DNA from: CAVVWJ01 sp965652025
Lineage (GTDB): Bacteria; Gemmatimonadota; Gemmatimonadetes; Gemmatimonadales; GWC2-71-9
Assembly: GCA_965652025.1 (NCBI GenBank)
Contig: CBFGTM010000027.1
Coordinates: forward strand, 1 to 50,346
DNA length: 50,346 bases
Direction of reading: 5' to 3'
A program made the position numbers and the translations under genes. Each line of letters starts with the position of its first letter. Positions within the stretch are counted from its first letter, which is position 1. A model generated the notes under the pieces. It searched no databases, was not told where the DNA came from, and saw only the letters and a list, made by a program, of their open reading frames with translations. This document shows positions 24,255 to 36,100 of the stretch, one piece after another.

Positions 24255-24772
24255 CGAGGCCGTACCGGTTGGGTTTCCTCGTTGGAGGGAGACACCTCCG
24301 GCCGGACCCGGCGCTGGAGGCCGTCCACTTCGCCTAAGTGTCGCTCCAGCAGGGTCCGAAAGCTGGCAACGTAGGCGGTGAACTGGCGGGCGACGCCATC
24401 GGCCCGCTCCCGCACCAGTTCCTCCTCCTGACGAGCCCGCTCGAGAATTCGCTCGGCCTCCGCCCGCGCCTCACGCAGCACCAGCTCCGCCTCCCGTTCG
24501 GCCTGCTCTCGGCTGTCCACCCTGAGCTGCTGCGCGGCAACTAGGGCCTCGTTCATGGCCCGCTCCCGGTCCCGAAAGGCGCGCAGCTGCTCCTGGGTCC
24601 CGCGAAGCCGCTCCTCCTGCTGTGCCCGGTCCCGCAGTAGCCGCTCGAGCTCCTCCGAGATCGCGAGCTTGAACTCATCCACCTGAGCTCGGTCGTATCC
24701 GCGCATGGCGCGGGCAAACTCCTGGGACCGAACATCCAGCGGCGTGAGATGAAACGCGTGATCGTCGCTCAT
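24251..24772 (-). CDS. DivIVA-domain coiled-coil protein
   Basis: The N-terminus contains the DivIVA signature LTPLDVRSQEFARAMRGYDRAQVDEF, which binds negatively curved membrane in Gram-positive relatives. It is followed by a nearly continuous Arg/Glu-rich coiled coil from about residue 35 to 150 and a disordered Pro/Glu tail. DivIVA proteins recruit division or polarity factors to poles and septa. Here the gene lies between yggS and pnp, with 4-bp overlaps on both sides. Given the MglA module downstream in the same block, a polar landmark role is attractive but not shown. Confidence 0.88.
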   Translation of the reverse strand: MSDDHAFHLTPLDVRSQEFARAMRGYDRAQVDEFKLAISEELERLLRDRAQQEERLRGTQEQLRAFRDRERAMNEALVAAQQLRVDSREQAEREAELVLREARAEAERILERARQEEELVRERADGVARQFTAYVASFRTLLERHLGEVDGLQRRVRPEVSPSNEETQPVRPR

Positions 24773-25455
24773 GTATGCCGCTCTCCAAACAGGACGGTGC
24801 CTAACCGGATCATGGATGCCCCCTCCTCCACGGCTGCCGGATAATCGCCCGACATGCCCATCGACAGCTCCGGCAGGATGTGGCCCGATCGCTCGGCCTG
24901 GTCCCGCAGCTCCCGAAGAAGGCGGAAGGCTCGATGCTGCTCAGCCGCATCCTGGGTCAGGGCGCTCATGGTCATCAGCCCCTGCACCTCGAGCCGCTCG
25001 AGCGCGGCGAGCTCGTCCAGTAGGCTCATCAATGCCTCGGGTGCCACGCCGCTCTTCTGCGGCTCCCCCGAACAGTTCACCTGGACCAGCACCCGTTGCC
25101 GGGTGCCGGTCGGAATCCGCCGATCCAGCTCGGTGGCCAACTCCAGCCGGTCGATCGAATGAATGAGCGCGAAACGCCCGGCGGCGTGCCGTGCCTTGTT
25201 ACGCTGTAGCGATCCGATCAGATGCCAGGCAACAGCGGTTCCCGCCAGCGAATCCTGCTTTTCCAGTGCCTCCTGCACCCGGTTCTCACCGATGTCCCCA
25301 ATTCCGGCCGCCAAAGCTGCACGGACCGCATCGGGACCATGGGTCTTGGTCACCGCCACGATCCGAACCGGGTGAGTCCAGCCTCCCGCTGCCTGCCGCC
25401 GCGCCACGGTCTCTTGCACAGCGGCGAGCCGAGCCGGAAGGGCTGGGAAATCCAT
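24769..25455 (-). CDS. YggS/PROSC-family pyridoxal phosphate homeostasis protein
   Basis: The 228-residue alanine-racemase-fold protein has the PLP-binding K37 in RIVAVTKTHG and conserved segments GENRVQEALEK, WHLIGSLQRNK, SIDRLELA, VQVNCSGEPQKSG and LSMGMSGDYPAAVEEGAS. Family members bind PLP and buffer its level without clear enzymatic activity. A yggS next to a divIVA-like gene is conserved in Gram-positive bacteria. The gene is preceded by the largest gap of the block (29 bp), which holds part of a candidate promoter. Confidence 0.95.
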   Translation of the reverse strand: MDFPALPARLAAVQETVARRQAAGGWTHPVRIVAVTKTHGPDAVRAALAAGIGDIGENRVQEALEKQDSLAGTAVAWHLIGSLQRNKARHAAGRFALIHSIDRLELATELDRRIPTGTRQRVLVQVNCSGEPQKSGVAPEALMSLLDELAALERLEVQGLMTMSALTQDAAEQHRAFRLLRELRDQAERSGHILPELSMGMSGDYPAAVEEGASMIRLGTVLFGERHT

Positions 25456-25484
25456 AACCTTCTAATTTACCGGGGGATGCCGAG

Positions 25485-27833
25485 TTATTGTAGGCTGGCC
25501 TCTTGCACCCGCAACTCGGCCAGCGCAGTGCGAAGCGAGGGATTGGGGGTGAGCTGCATGGCCCGCTCGATCGCGCGGAGCAGCTTGTCGCGCTGGCCTC
25601 GGGCGGAGTAGGCGTAGGAAAGCTGGGTGAATGGCAGCGAGAGGGTTGATGCGATGCTCGCGCTGGTGCTCTCCAGCCTGGTCACGTCGCCATCCAGCAG
25701 CTTCCCATACCGGTAGGTGTCCCACACCAGCCGCTCGGTGGTCGGGATGTCGAGCAACGCGCCGGCCAGGCGGCGATTATCCACGGCCGGTGACGTGGTG
25801 TCCGGTAGACTGGTGCGTAAGGCAAAGCCCAGCGCCTGCTGCACCACGTACTCCTGCAGCCCGCCAAACTCGCGGCCGGTGGTGATCCCCCAGATGATCG
25901 GTCGGCGGCCGACGTTCTGCTGAACCACAGCCAGCGTCAAAATGTCGTTCGGGAGGAGAAAGCTGCCCGCCTTGAGGGCGCGGGTGAGCGGGCCCAGCTT
26001 CACCTGCTGGTCCTGAGGGACCACATAACCGTTCATTGCCGCCGCGATCATCGAATCCGACATGTTGTGAAGCGGCTCCTTGGGAGGGGGCCGAATGGCG
26101 CCCTGCCATATGGCCGGCAACGTCCGCCGGTCGATCGGACGCACCGGATTGTCCCGCAGTTGCCGCATGTACCAGTCGGTATTGGCCAGGGCCAAACAGA
26201 TGATCGTGACATCCTGCCGGATGCCTGCAACCTCCTGTCCCCACCAGAGCGGAAAGGTGTCGTTGTCGCCGTAGGTGAAGAGCACCCCATAGGGCGGCAC
26301 GGTATTGAGGAGATCGTAGGCGAAGTCGGCAGCCAGGGTGGCATCAGGCCCGTGGCGCCTCGAGGCCGCACTCCAGTTGAGCCCGACCGGCAGCAGCGCC
26401 AGCAGCAGAGCAGCCGGGGCCAGTCGGGGGAGCGTGGGGACCCGCCTCATCAGCGCCCGGACCAGCACGACGAGCCCCATTCCGGCCCAGAGTCCCCACA
26501 CGATGAAGCTCACCACGAAGAAGTAGTCCCGCTCGCGCACCTCGTGAGCCGAGGGGATCGGATACGAGTCGAACCAGCGGCCGAACCCCGGGCGGAAGTT
26601 CATATAGATGACGAGCCCCGGTCCGGTGACCAGGAATACTCCCGCCAACAGCCACCAGGCGGCTCGGTCGGCGCGACGCTGCGCCACCAGGCCCCGAACG
26701 CCGAGGCCGACATAGATCAGCGACACCAGGAGCTGTCCCCATGCCGCGAGCGACTTGGCCCACTGCCAGGTGAAGTAGACGATGTAGTCGGCAACCTGAA
26801 TTCCCAGCAGTGTCAGACTTCGGCCCGGGTTGTCCGGACCGTGGGCCACAGTGGGATCGTCGAGCGGTGTACGGGGCGGGTACTGCGCCCGCCGGATCAC
26901 CGCGAGCAGGGCGTCGAAGGTGGCCGGTGCGGCTTCGTTGAGGGGAGGATTCTGGGCCGAACGGATGTAGAGGTAGAGATAGGGTGTAATGCCGATGGCG
27001 GCGATGCCCAGGGCGAGCGCGGCGAATAGCCCCGCTCCACCAGTCGTTGCGTAGGCTGCGGCCGCGAGAAAGCAGAGCCCGCCCAGCATCACGAGCCCCG
27101 TGCTCCCCAGTCCGGTCCCGATCAGCAGGGCCCAGACCCCCGCGAGCACCGCGACTTGTCCCCACTCGGCTCGACGCTGCGCCGGGTCAGGTGCGGGTTG
27201 GGTGCGGAGCGTGGTGATGAGGAACATGATGATGGCGGGGCCCACCAGCAGCGCGAGCAGATGGTTGCCGATCGAGATCCCGGCCAAGTAGACGATCAGG
27301 AGGAGCAGCCGAGGTGCTCGCGGAGTGCCCCGCACCCGGCGCCAGACCAGGACCAGCCAGCTCATCGCGGCGATGGTGAAGGTCGCGACGGCATAGACCT
27401 CAGTCTCGTTCGAGTTCTGCCAGTTGGTGAAGGTGAAAGCCCCCAGCACCGCTGCCGCCGCACCACCCCCGATCCGGAGCAAGCGGGCAGTCTCATCGGC
27501 GAGCCCTTCGGTGAGCACGCGAATGGACTCTTGCGCCACCAGGAAGAAGAACCCGGCGGCGCTCGCGCTGAGGACCGCGCTCAGCAGGTTGGTACGGAAC
27601 GCGTACTCCCCGATCGGGACCAGCAGGGCCCACACGTGGGCGATCATCACGAAGAGTGGCGTGCCTGGGGGATGGGGTATGCCCAGGGTCTTGGCGGCAG
27701 CGATGAACTCACCAGCGTCCCAGAAGGTGACGGTCGGCGCGAGAGTGAGGACGTAGCCCAGGAGCACGATGCCCGCTACCGCGGCGGCGGCCACGTAGTC
27801 AGTCAAAGCCGGGTGGCGGAACCACCGAAGCAT
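25485..27833 (-). CDS. DUF2723 multi-pass membrane protein (glycosyltransferase-like)
   Basis: The first half (about residues 15-480) contains about a dozen membrane helices. The DUF2723 signature is in the first extracytoplasmic loop, TLAPTVTFWDAGEFIAAAK and GIPHPPGTPLF, where Asp and Glu occupy the place of the acidic catalytic residues of GT-C enzymes. The C-terminal half from about 490 is soluble and holds FTYGDNDTFPLWWGQEV. Related proteins are proposed to be lipid-linked sugar transferases acting outside the cytoplasmic membrane; the substrate is unknown. It shares one base with folP upstream and is followed by the 29-bp gap before yggS. Confidence 0.85.
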   Translation of the reverse strand: MLRWFRHPALTDYVAAAAVAGIVLLGYVLTLAPTVTFWDAGEFIAAAKTLGIPHPPGTPLFVMIAHVWALLVPIGEYAFRTNLLSAVLSASAAGFFFLVAQESIRVLTEGLADETARLLRIGGGAAAAVLGAFTFTNWQNSNETEVYAVATFTIAAMSWLVLVWRRVRGTPRAPRLLLLIVYLAGISIGNHLLALLVGPAIIMFLITTLRTQPAPDPAQRRAEWGQVAVLAGVWALLIGTGLGSTGLVMLGGLCFLAAAAYATTGGAGLFAALALGIAAIGITPYLYLYIRSAQNPPLNEAAPATFDALLAVIRRAQYPPRTPLDDPTVAHGPDNPGRSLTLLGIQVADYIVYFTWQWAKSLAAWGQLLVSLIYVGLGVRGLVAQRRADRAAWWLLAGVFLVTGPGLVIYMNFRPGFGRWFDSYPIPSAHEVRERDYFFVVSFIVWGLWAGMGLVVLVRALMRRVPTLPRLAPAALLLALLPVGLNWSAASRRHGPDATLAADFAYDLLNTVPPYGVLFTYGDNDTFPLWWGQEVAGIRQDVTIICLALANTDWYMRQLRDNPVRPIDRRTLPAIWQGAIRPPPKEPLHNMSDSMIAAAMNGYVVPQDQQVKLGPLTRALKAGSFLLPNDILTLAVVQQNVGRRPIIWGITTGREFGGLQEYVVQQALGFALRTSLPDTTSPAVDNRRLAGALLDIPTTERLVWDTYRYGKLLDGDVTRLESTSASIASTLSLPFTQLSYAYSARGQRDKLLRAIERAMQLTPNPSLRTALAELRVQEASLQ
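25487..25514 (-). promoter_or_regulatory. candidate sigma-70-type promoter before yggS
   Basis: On the minus strand TTGCGG (25509-25514) and TACAAT (25487-25492) are separated by 16 bp and lie at the 3' end of the DUF2723 gene. Predicted initiation near 25480 would leave about 25 bases before the yggS ATG. The -10 box matches five of six consensus positions and the -35 three. It coincides with the only gap of more than 20 bp between genes in a stretch of about 30 kb. Confidence 0.4.
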
Positions 27834-29004
27834 CAGGATTCTCCCTCCACCGCCTGTGCCAGCGCCAGCGCCTCGCGAGCCGCCACCACGTCATGCACCC
27901 GGAACAGCCGAGCTCCCCGGCTGTAGGCCAAGGCGCAGGCGATGGCAGTGGCCCGGTCCCGATCCTCGACCGGAAGCCCGGTCACGGACCCCAGAAATCG
28001 CTTGCGCGACGGGCCTACCAGCACTGGACGGCCCAGCGCCTGAACCGCGGCAAGCTGGTCCAGCAGCAACAGATTTTGCTCCACTGTCTTGGAGAAGCCG
28101 AATCCGGGATCCACCACGACCGCATCCGGCACCACCCCGGCCCGCGCCGCCCGCCCCAATCCCTCACGCAGCTCTCGCACTACCTCGCCCACCACATTAC
28201 CGGCGTAGTCGGCGTGGGTGTAGGAAGCGATCTCGAGCATCGACCCGCGGGAGTGCATCAGGATCACCCCGGCTCGGGCTTCGGCCACAACCGCGCCGAG
28301 ATCCGGATCCAGCCGCAGCGCCGAGACGTCGTTCACGATCGCCGCCCCGGCATCGAGCGCAGCTCGGGCCACGGGTGCCTTTACCGTATCGATCGAGAGA
28401 ATCAGGTCTGGATGCCGCCGCACCAGAGCTTCGATCACCGGGATCACGCGGCGCAGCTCCTCCTCGGCGGCCACTTCGCTGGTGCGGCCGGGTCGGGTGG
28501 ACTCCCCGCCCACATCCAGGATGGCGGCGCCTTGCTGCTGCAGGCGATCTGCCTGCTCCAGCGCGGTCTGCACCGCGACGAAGCGCCCGCCATCGCTGAA
28601 GCTGTCGGGGGTAACGTTGAGAATGCCAATCAAGACGGGACGGTCGAGAGCGATGGTGCCCCGCGCGGTCTGCCATTGGGTAGGAGAGTCCCCCGGCAGG
28701 GCCAACCCCAGCTCGGTGGCCAGCTCGGCCAGCGCACCGGGTACGCTCCAGGGTCGCGCCAAAGCGCTCAGTCGGGAGCGGCTGCCGGCCAGGATAACCC
28801 AGGAGTCACCGGTCAATACCTCGAGCCCAAGGCTACCAGCAAAAGGGACCAGGGCCTCGATGGCTCCCTGGTCCAGTCCGGTGACATGAAATGCCGTTGC
28901 TGCTATGCCGAGTCCCGCGAGTTCCGCTTGTCCCTCATCCCATCCGTGCGAGCGGAGCGCATCGCGGACCGCCCGGGGCGAGTGCACCGCCAGCGGCGCA
29001 ACAT

Positions 29005-29008
<4 letters not shown>
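27833..29008 (-). CDS. folP: dihydropteroate synthase with an N-terminal extension
   Basis: The catalytic TIM barrel begins near residue 122 with PVLIGILNVTPDSFSDGG, followed by DVGGESTRPG, SIDTVKAPVARAALDAGAAIVNDVS, VDPGFGFSKT and GPSRKRFLG, all folate-synthesis DHPS signatures. It joins 4-aminobenzoate to the pterin pyrophosphate and is the sulfonamide target. At 391 residues it is about 110 longer than usual. The extra N-terminal domain (1-118) has no motif I recognise. The start overlaps ftsH by 4 bp, and ftsH-folP adjacency also occurs in Proteobacteria. Confidence 0.95.
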
Positions 29009-30993
<1,985 letters not shown>

Positions 30994-31545
30994 TTATTCC
31001 AAGTCCGCGATGAACGGGAGATGACGAAAGTTCTCGGCGTGGTCCAGGCCGTAGCCGACCAGAAATGCCGGCGGAGCCCGGAACCCAACGAAGCGAAGCT
31101 CCGGACGCGGCTCCGCCAATTGTTTGTCGAGCAGCGCACAGATGGCCAGGCTTCGCGGCTGCCGTTTCCCCAGCAGTCCCATCAGCCGCTGGAGGGTTTT
31201 TCCTGTATCAATTATATCCTCAACCAGGAGGATATGTTTGCCTTCCAGCTGGGTCTCCGGGTCGTAGAGCAGCCGGACCGTTCCGCTGGAGACCTTGCGG
31301 TCGCCGTAGGAGCTGGCCACCAGGAAATCCACCTGGATCGGGCGCTCGATCTTCCGGACCAGATCACTCAGGAAGATGAAGCTCCCTTTGAGCAGCCCCA
31401 AGACCAGGAGGTCCCCGTCGGGATAGGCGCTGGTGATCTCGCGGGCCAGCGACTGAACTCGCGCGGCGATGGCCTGTTCGTCAAATACAATGGATTTCAC
31501 CGGGCGTCCGCCGGTACGGCGAAGGACGTCAGGCGTACTCAGCAT
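30994..31545 (-). CDS. hpt: hypoxanthine phosphoribosyltransferase
   Basis: From ATG 31545 the enzyme has 183 residues. The PRPP-binding loop is LLVEDIIDTGKTL (107-119), with LLKGSFIFLSDL upstream for the phosphate site and FRAPPAFLVGYGLDH near the C-terminus for the purine. It salvages hypoxanthine and guanine. The chosen ATG lies 17 bp inside tilS. A longer frame from 31650 would add 35 residues that duplicate the tilS end, and a later GTG at 31500 is also possible. The tilS-hpt-ftsH order is conserved across many bacteria. Confidence 0.94.
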   Translation of the reverse strand: MLSTPDVLRRTGGRPVKSIVFDEQAIAARVQSLAREITSAYPDGDLLVLGLLKGSFIFLSDLVRKIERPIQVDFLVASSYGDRKVSSGTVRLLYDPETQLEGKHILLVEDIIDTGKTLQRLMGLLGKRQPRSLAICALLDKQLAEPRPELRFVGFRAPPAFLVGYGLDHAENFRHLPFIADLE

Positions 31546-32851
31546 CGACCCGGAGCGCCTCTGTTCCCGGCGCTGGAATCTGAGTATCGGACCGACATAC
31601 CCCCGGGATCCACGCGATCGTGTCCCGATGCGCCAGGACCGGCCACTCACCCCGTCGGCTTCGGGGAACCTTTTCCTCCTGAAAGCATCGGACCAGTAGC
31701 CTGCGACCTGATCCCCCGAGTGGCTTCATCCGCTCACCGGGTGACCATGCCCGCACCGTAAGGGGAGCCCCATTGAACCAGGCGCTCAGGCCGGTCCGGT
31801 CCTGCTGCTCGGGAGCGGCGCCTGACTGCCAGCGAAACCGCCAGCGACCCCAGCTTCCGCTGCCGCTCGAGCCGGACATCACCAGAGGCTCGGGAAGCGG
31901 TTGTGCGGTCGTGGCATAGAGTCGCAGTCGCCCGAACGCCAGCTCGGCGCTCCACTGCATGCCGAGCGGCACGCGAGCCCCACTGATCCCGCGATCCAGC
32001 AGCCGGAGCACTCGGGCGACTCGGGTGGGGCCGAGGCGGCAACCGACCCGGCGGGCAAGGGCAAGGACTAGGGATTGTTTCAGGGCTGAATCATAGCCCG
32101 CGAGGCAGGAGGCGGCAACGGAAATTCCGCCTTCGTCGGCATGCACACCGAGCCCTGGAATCGCGTCCAGGGCGGCATCCCAGGCTGCCCGGTCCTGTGC
32201 CGCCTGCCGGGCCAGCCGTTCCATGTCGGATTCCACAGCCGGCAGGCGCTCGCGCAGGAGCGGCAGGAGCTCGGTCCGCATCCAGGAGCGAAGATGGCGG
32301 GGATCGCGGTTGGCCGGATCCATCCAGACCTCCAGGCCGGCCTGGCTCACGTGGCTCGCCAGCTCGGCGCGGCTGAACGGCAGCAACGGCCGCACGATTC
32401 GCCCGGCCACCTCTGCCATCCCAGCCAGTCCTGCCGGCCCCGATCCCTTCAGGGCCCGCATCAGCACGGTCTCGATCTGATCGTCACGATGATGGGCGGT
32501 GACGATGTAATCGGCGCCGATCCGACCCCTGGTCGCCTCCAGCCAGGCATACCGCTGGGTCCTGGCTAGGGTCTCGCTGGCTGAAGCGCCCAGCGCCGCG
32601 TTGCCCAGCTCGAACGGGAGGTGAAAGGACTGCGCCAGCGAGCGGACCCGCTCCGCGATTCTGGCACTCTCCGGATGGATGCCGTGGTCCAGGTGGGCGA
32701 CCACGAGATCGAGATCGTGGCGGGCTCGGGTAGCTACCAGGAGATCGAGCAGCGCAACCGAGTCCGGTCCGCCGGACACTGCCACCAGCGCTCTGGTGCC
32801 TTGAAGCTGGAGACTCTCCAGGTGGGTGACGAATTGATCGAGCAGGCTCAT
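31529..32851 (-). CDS. tilS: TilS, tRNA(Ile)-lysidine synthetase
   Basis: The PP-loop ATPase motif SGGPDS lies at residues 26-31, counted from ATG 32851. Next come VVAHLDHGIHPESARIA, ADYIVTAHHRDDQIETVLMR and GLAGMAEVAGRIVRPLLPFSR, all TilS landmarks. A C-terminal TilS substrate-binding region contains VRAWSPGERMKPLGGSGRR. It makes lysidine at C34 of tRNA-Ile(CAU), changing its specificity to AUA. An ATG nine codons earlier (32878) is equally possible, as neither has a strong ribosome site. It is the first gene of the 32-kb minus-strand block. Confidence 0.95.
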   Translation of the reverse strand: MSLLDQFVTHLESLQLQGTRALVAVSGGPDSVALLDLLVATRARHDLDLVVAHLDHGIHPESARIAERVRSLAQSFHLPFELGNAALGASASETLARTQRYAWLEATRGRIGADYIVTAHHRDDQIETVLMRALKGSGPAGLAGMAEVAGRIVRPLLPFSRAELASHVSQAGLEVWMDPANRDPRHLRSWMRTELLPLLRERLPAVESDMERLARQAAQDRAAWDAALDAIPGLGVHADEGGISVAASCLAGYDSALKQSLVLALARRVGCRLGPTRVARVLRLLDRGISGARVPLGMQWSAELAFGRLRLYATTAQPLPEPLVMSGSSGSGSWGRWRFRWQSGAAPEQQDRTGLSAWFNGAPLTVRAWSPGERMKPLGGSGRRLLVRCFQEEKVPRSRRGEWPVLAHRDTIAWIPGVCRSDTQIPAPGTEALRVDAEYA

Positions 32852-33123
32852 GCCTAAAGTTAACCGAACCCGCGCCATCTTCCGCTCGTCCGACCGGCGG
32901 TTATACTAGGGCTTCTCGCATTCCCGTCGCATCAGATCTGGCGTCCCCCTCGTTCAGACTGTTGCCGCTCTTCGACACTTTGTCGCAGGCCAACACCTGT
33001 GAGCACCCCTCGTGCCGCTCGCAACCCGGCCCTGGAGCCTCGGAGGTGTGGCTTGAATCGTGAGCGACGGTGTGGTCCGCGGCGGCCACCCCCGCTCCGC
33101 CGCGTCGCCCCTGGAGAGCAGCG
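32852..33123. other. divergent intergenic region between tilS and the metalloprotease gene
   Basis: No gene is seen. A TATACT at 32902-32907 could be a -10 box toward the plus-strand gene, and the same bases read as TATAAC on the minus strand toward tilS. In neither direction is there a -35 hexamer better than three matches at 16-18 bp. The plus-strand leader would be about 210 bases. The promoters of both transcription units should lie in this region. Confidence 0.35.
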
Positions 33124-36100
33124 ATGTCATCAGTCTCACCCCGCCGGTCCCGCCTCCGCACGCTCCTCCTGTGGGCGGCCCCGCTTACCTGGCTCGGCTG
33201 TGGTGGTGATGGAGGCGGCACCGATGTGGTCCTTCCCGCGCTCAGCGTCACCACTTCGACCCAGGGGGTGGAACTCGACCCAGATGGGTACAGCCTCCTT
33301 ATCGATGCCACGGAATCGCAGCCGGTCGGGGTCTCCGCCACCCTAGTTGTCGAGCGGCTCTCCGACGGCGACCACACCCTCGAGCTCGCCGGACTGGCTG
33401 CGAACTGCTCGGCTCAAGGCGCAAACCCCCGGACCATCTCGGTCCACTCCGGCTCCACAGCCTCGACCGCCTTCCAGGTGGTCTGTGCCGCTACGGTAGG
33501 CTCGATTGAGGTCTCCACTTCGACCAGCGGCATCGGCTCCGACGCGGACGGATATACCATCGTCTTGGATGGCGCTGAACGGGGCGCCATCGCCGGCAGC
33601 GCAACGATGGACATCGGCAACCTGGCCGCCGGCTCCCACAGCGTCGGGCTCACCGGCCTCGCCGGGAATTGTCAGGTGGCCGGTGACAACCCGCGCACCA
33701 TCAGCGTCTCGCCCTCGCAGACGACTCAGGTTCCCTTCAGCATCTCCTGCGTCGTGCCCGGCCCCACGACGGGCAGCCTCCAGATCTCCACCTCCACTAC
33801 CGGCGAGAACCAGGATCCCGACGGGTACACGGTGACGGTTGACGGCGGCGCCAGCCAGCCAATCGGGCTCAGCTCCACGTTGACCTTGACCAACATCAGT
33901 AGCGGCGTGCGGCGGGTGCAGCTCAACAGCGTCGCCCCCAACTGCACTGTCTCCGGAGCCAATCCGCGCAACGCGACGGTGAGTGCCGGTGAGACCGCGT
34001 TGGTCAGCTTCACCATTTCCTGCAGCGCGCCCGGTCCTACCTTGGGCGCTCTCGAGATCACTACGTCCACCAGCGGCGAAAACCAGGATCCCGACGGATA
34101 CACGCTGGCGGTTGATGGGGGCGCCATCCAGCCCATCGGGCTCAGCTCCACGCTGACCTTGACGGACGTGGCCAGCGGGGTGCACCGGGTGGAGCTCGGG
34201 GGCCTCGCCTCCAACTGCACGGTCTCCGGATCCAATCCTCGCAACGCGACCGTGAATGCCGGCGAGACCGCGCGAGTGGCGTTCACCATCGCCTGTACCG
34301 CCGGGGCGCCGGAGACTGGTGCTATACGGGCCACCGTGGCCACCTCGGGCGGTTCGCCCGATCCGGACGGATATACGTTGGCACTGGACGGCGGATCTCC
34401 GGTGAGTTTGAGCGTCAATGGAAATCACACGTTCCCGGCGCTCCCGGTGGGATCGCACTCGGTGCAGCTGGGCGGCCTGGCGGGGAACTGCAGCGTCAGC
34501 GGTGCCAACCCGCGCAGCGTCTCGGTGAGTGCCGGCGCGACCGCAACCGTGTCCTTCGAGGTCAGCTGCGTAGCGGCTGGTCCCTCGATCAATCTCCGGG
34601 TTGAGCGGATGTACCTCACCCAGAGCACTCAACGCCTTACCGGCGACGTGCCCCTGGTTGAAGGACGCGACGGGTTCGTCCGGGTCTTCGTGACCGCCAA
34701 CGGGTCCAACAACGCCAGACCGACGGTCCGGGTCCGGCTCTATCGGAACGGCACCCTGGCGCAGACCTATGCGCTCCCGGCCCGGGGCAGCTCCACTCCC
34801 ACCACGGTGCAACAGGACGGGCTCGACAACTCCTGGAATGTGGAAGTGCCGGGCAACCTGATCGCGGCGGGAACCAGCCTGCTCGCCGACGTCGATCCCG
34901 CCAACGAGATCCCGGAGACCAGCGAGGGCGACAACAGCTTCCCGGCGTCGGGCACGCCGGTCTCTCTCACGGTCCAGTCGGTTGCGCCGGCAACGATCCG
35001 ACTGGTGCCTATTCTGCAGACCGCAACCGGCCTGGAGGGGAGCGTCGGCAACCCGGCGCAGCTCACCAGCCTGGTCCGGCGGATGTACCCGCTGAGCAGT
35101 GGCTCGACTGAGGTCCGCAACGTCTTCACCGCGACCGGTCCGCTCCAGCCCGGCGACGCCAACGGTCAGTGGGGGCAGATTTTGACTGACTTGGAGGCGC
35201 TGCGCGTGACGGACAACGCCACTGACCGGACCTACTACGGGCTTGTCCGCCTCGACTACCCCTCCGGAATCGTGGGCAACGGGTTCATCGGAGGAGGCGC
35301 CGCTTCAGCCATCGGTTACGATGATCCCGGCGATGCGAGCCGGGTAATGGCTCATGAGCTGGGTCACACCTGGGGCCAGTTTCACACTCCGTGCGGCAGC
35401 CCGTCAGGGGTTGACGGCGGCTACCCCTACCCCGGGGGAAATATCGGCGTGTTCGGGTACGATCCAGGCAGTGGCACGATCAAGGCGCCCTCGCTGCCGG
35501 ATATCATGGGCTACTGCGGCAGTCCCTGGATCAGCGACTACATCTACCAGCGGGTGCTGTCGTATCGCCGGTCCAATCCGCTCACCGTCCCCGCCGGCTC
35601 GGCACAGCCGTCGCTCCTGGTCTGGGGACGGATCGAGAACGGGCGGCCGGTGCTGGAGCCGGCCTTGCAGATCGTAGCCCGGCCTCACCTGCCGAAGATG
35701 CGGGGCCCCTATTCACTCGAGGGTACCGCGGGAGACGGCAGCCGGCTCTTCTCCTTCTCCTTCGATGCGCCCCAGTCGGCGGACGATCGGCAGGGGAACC
35801 GGCATTTCGCCTTTGCCATCCCGCTCGATGCCATCGGATTCGACCGGCTGCAGAATCTCCGGCTGTCGTCCAGCGGAGCCGTTGCCGCCACGGTCTCCCG
35901 GCCGCTGGTCCAGACTCGGAAGGTCGGTCCTGGCGACATCGCCGTCCTACCGGATGCTGATGGTGTCAGGCTCAGATGGAATGCAGCGGCGCATCCGGTC
36001 ATCCTGGTGCGCGATCCCGACACTGGTGAAGTGCTCTCCTTCGCCCGGGGCGGAGACGCCCACGTGCGTACGGGTAAGCGCACAGTAGACCTGAATGTGT

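Noticed and set aside
33241..34582. Non-coding satellite or CRISPR-like array
   Set aside because: The 273-bp period keeps the reading frame, units are contiguous with no spacers, and they encode a conserved protein module.
33343..34812. Minus-strand open frame of 489 codons with internal repeats
   Set aside because: The repeats are those of the plus-strand repeat lipoprotein read backwards; the plus frame has signal peptide, ribosome site and protease motif.
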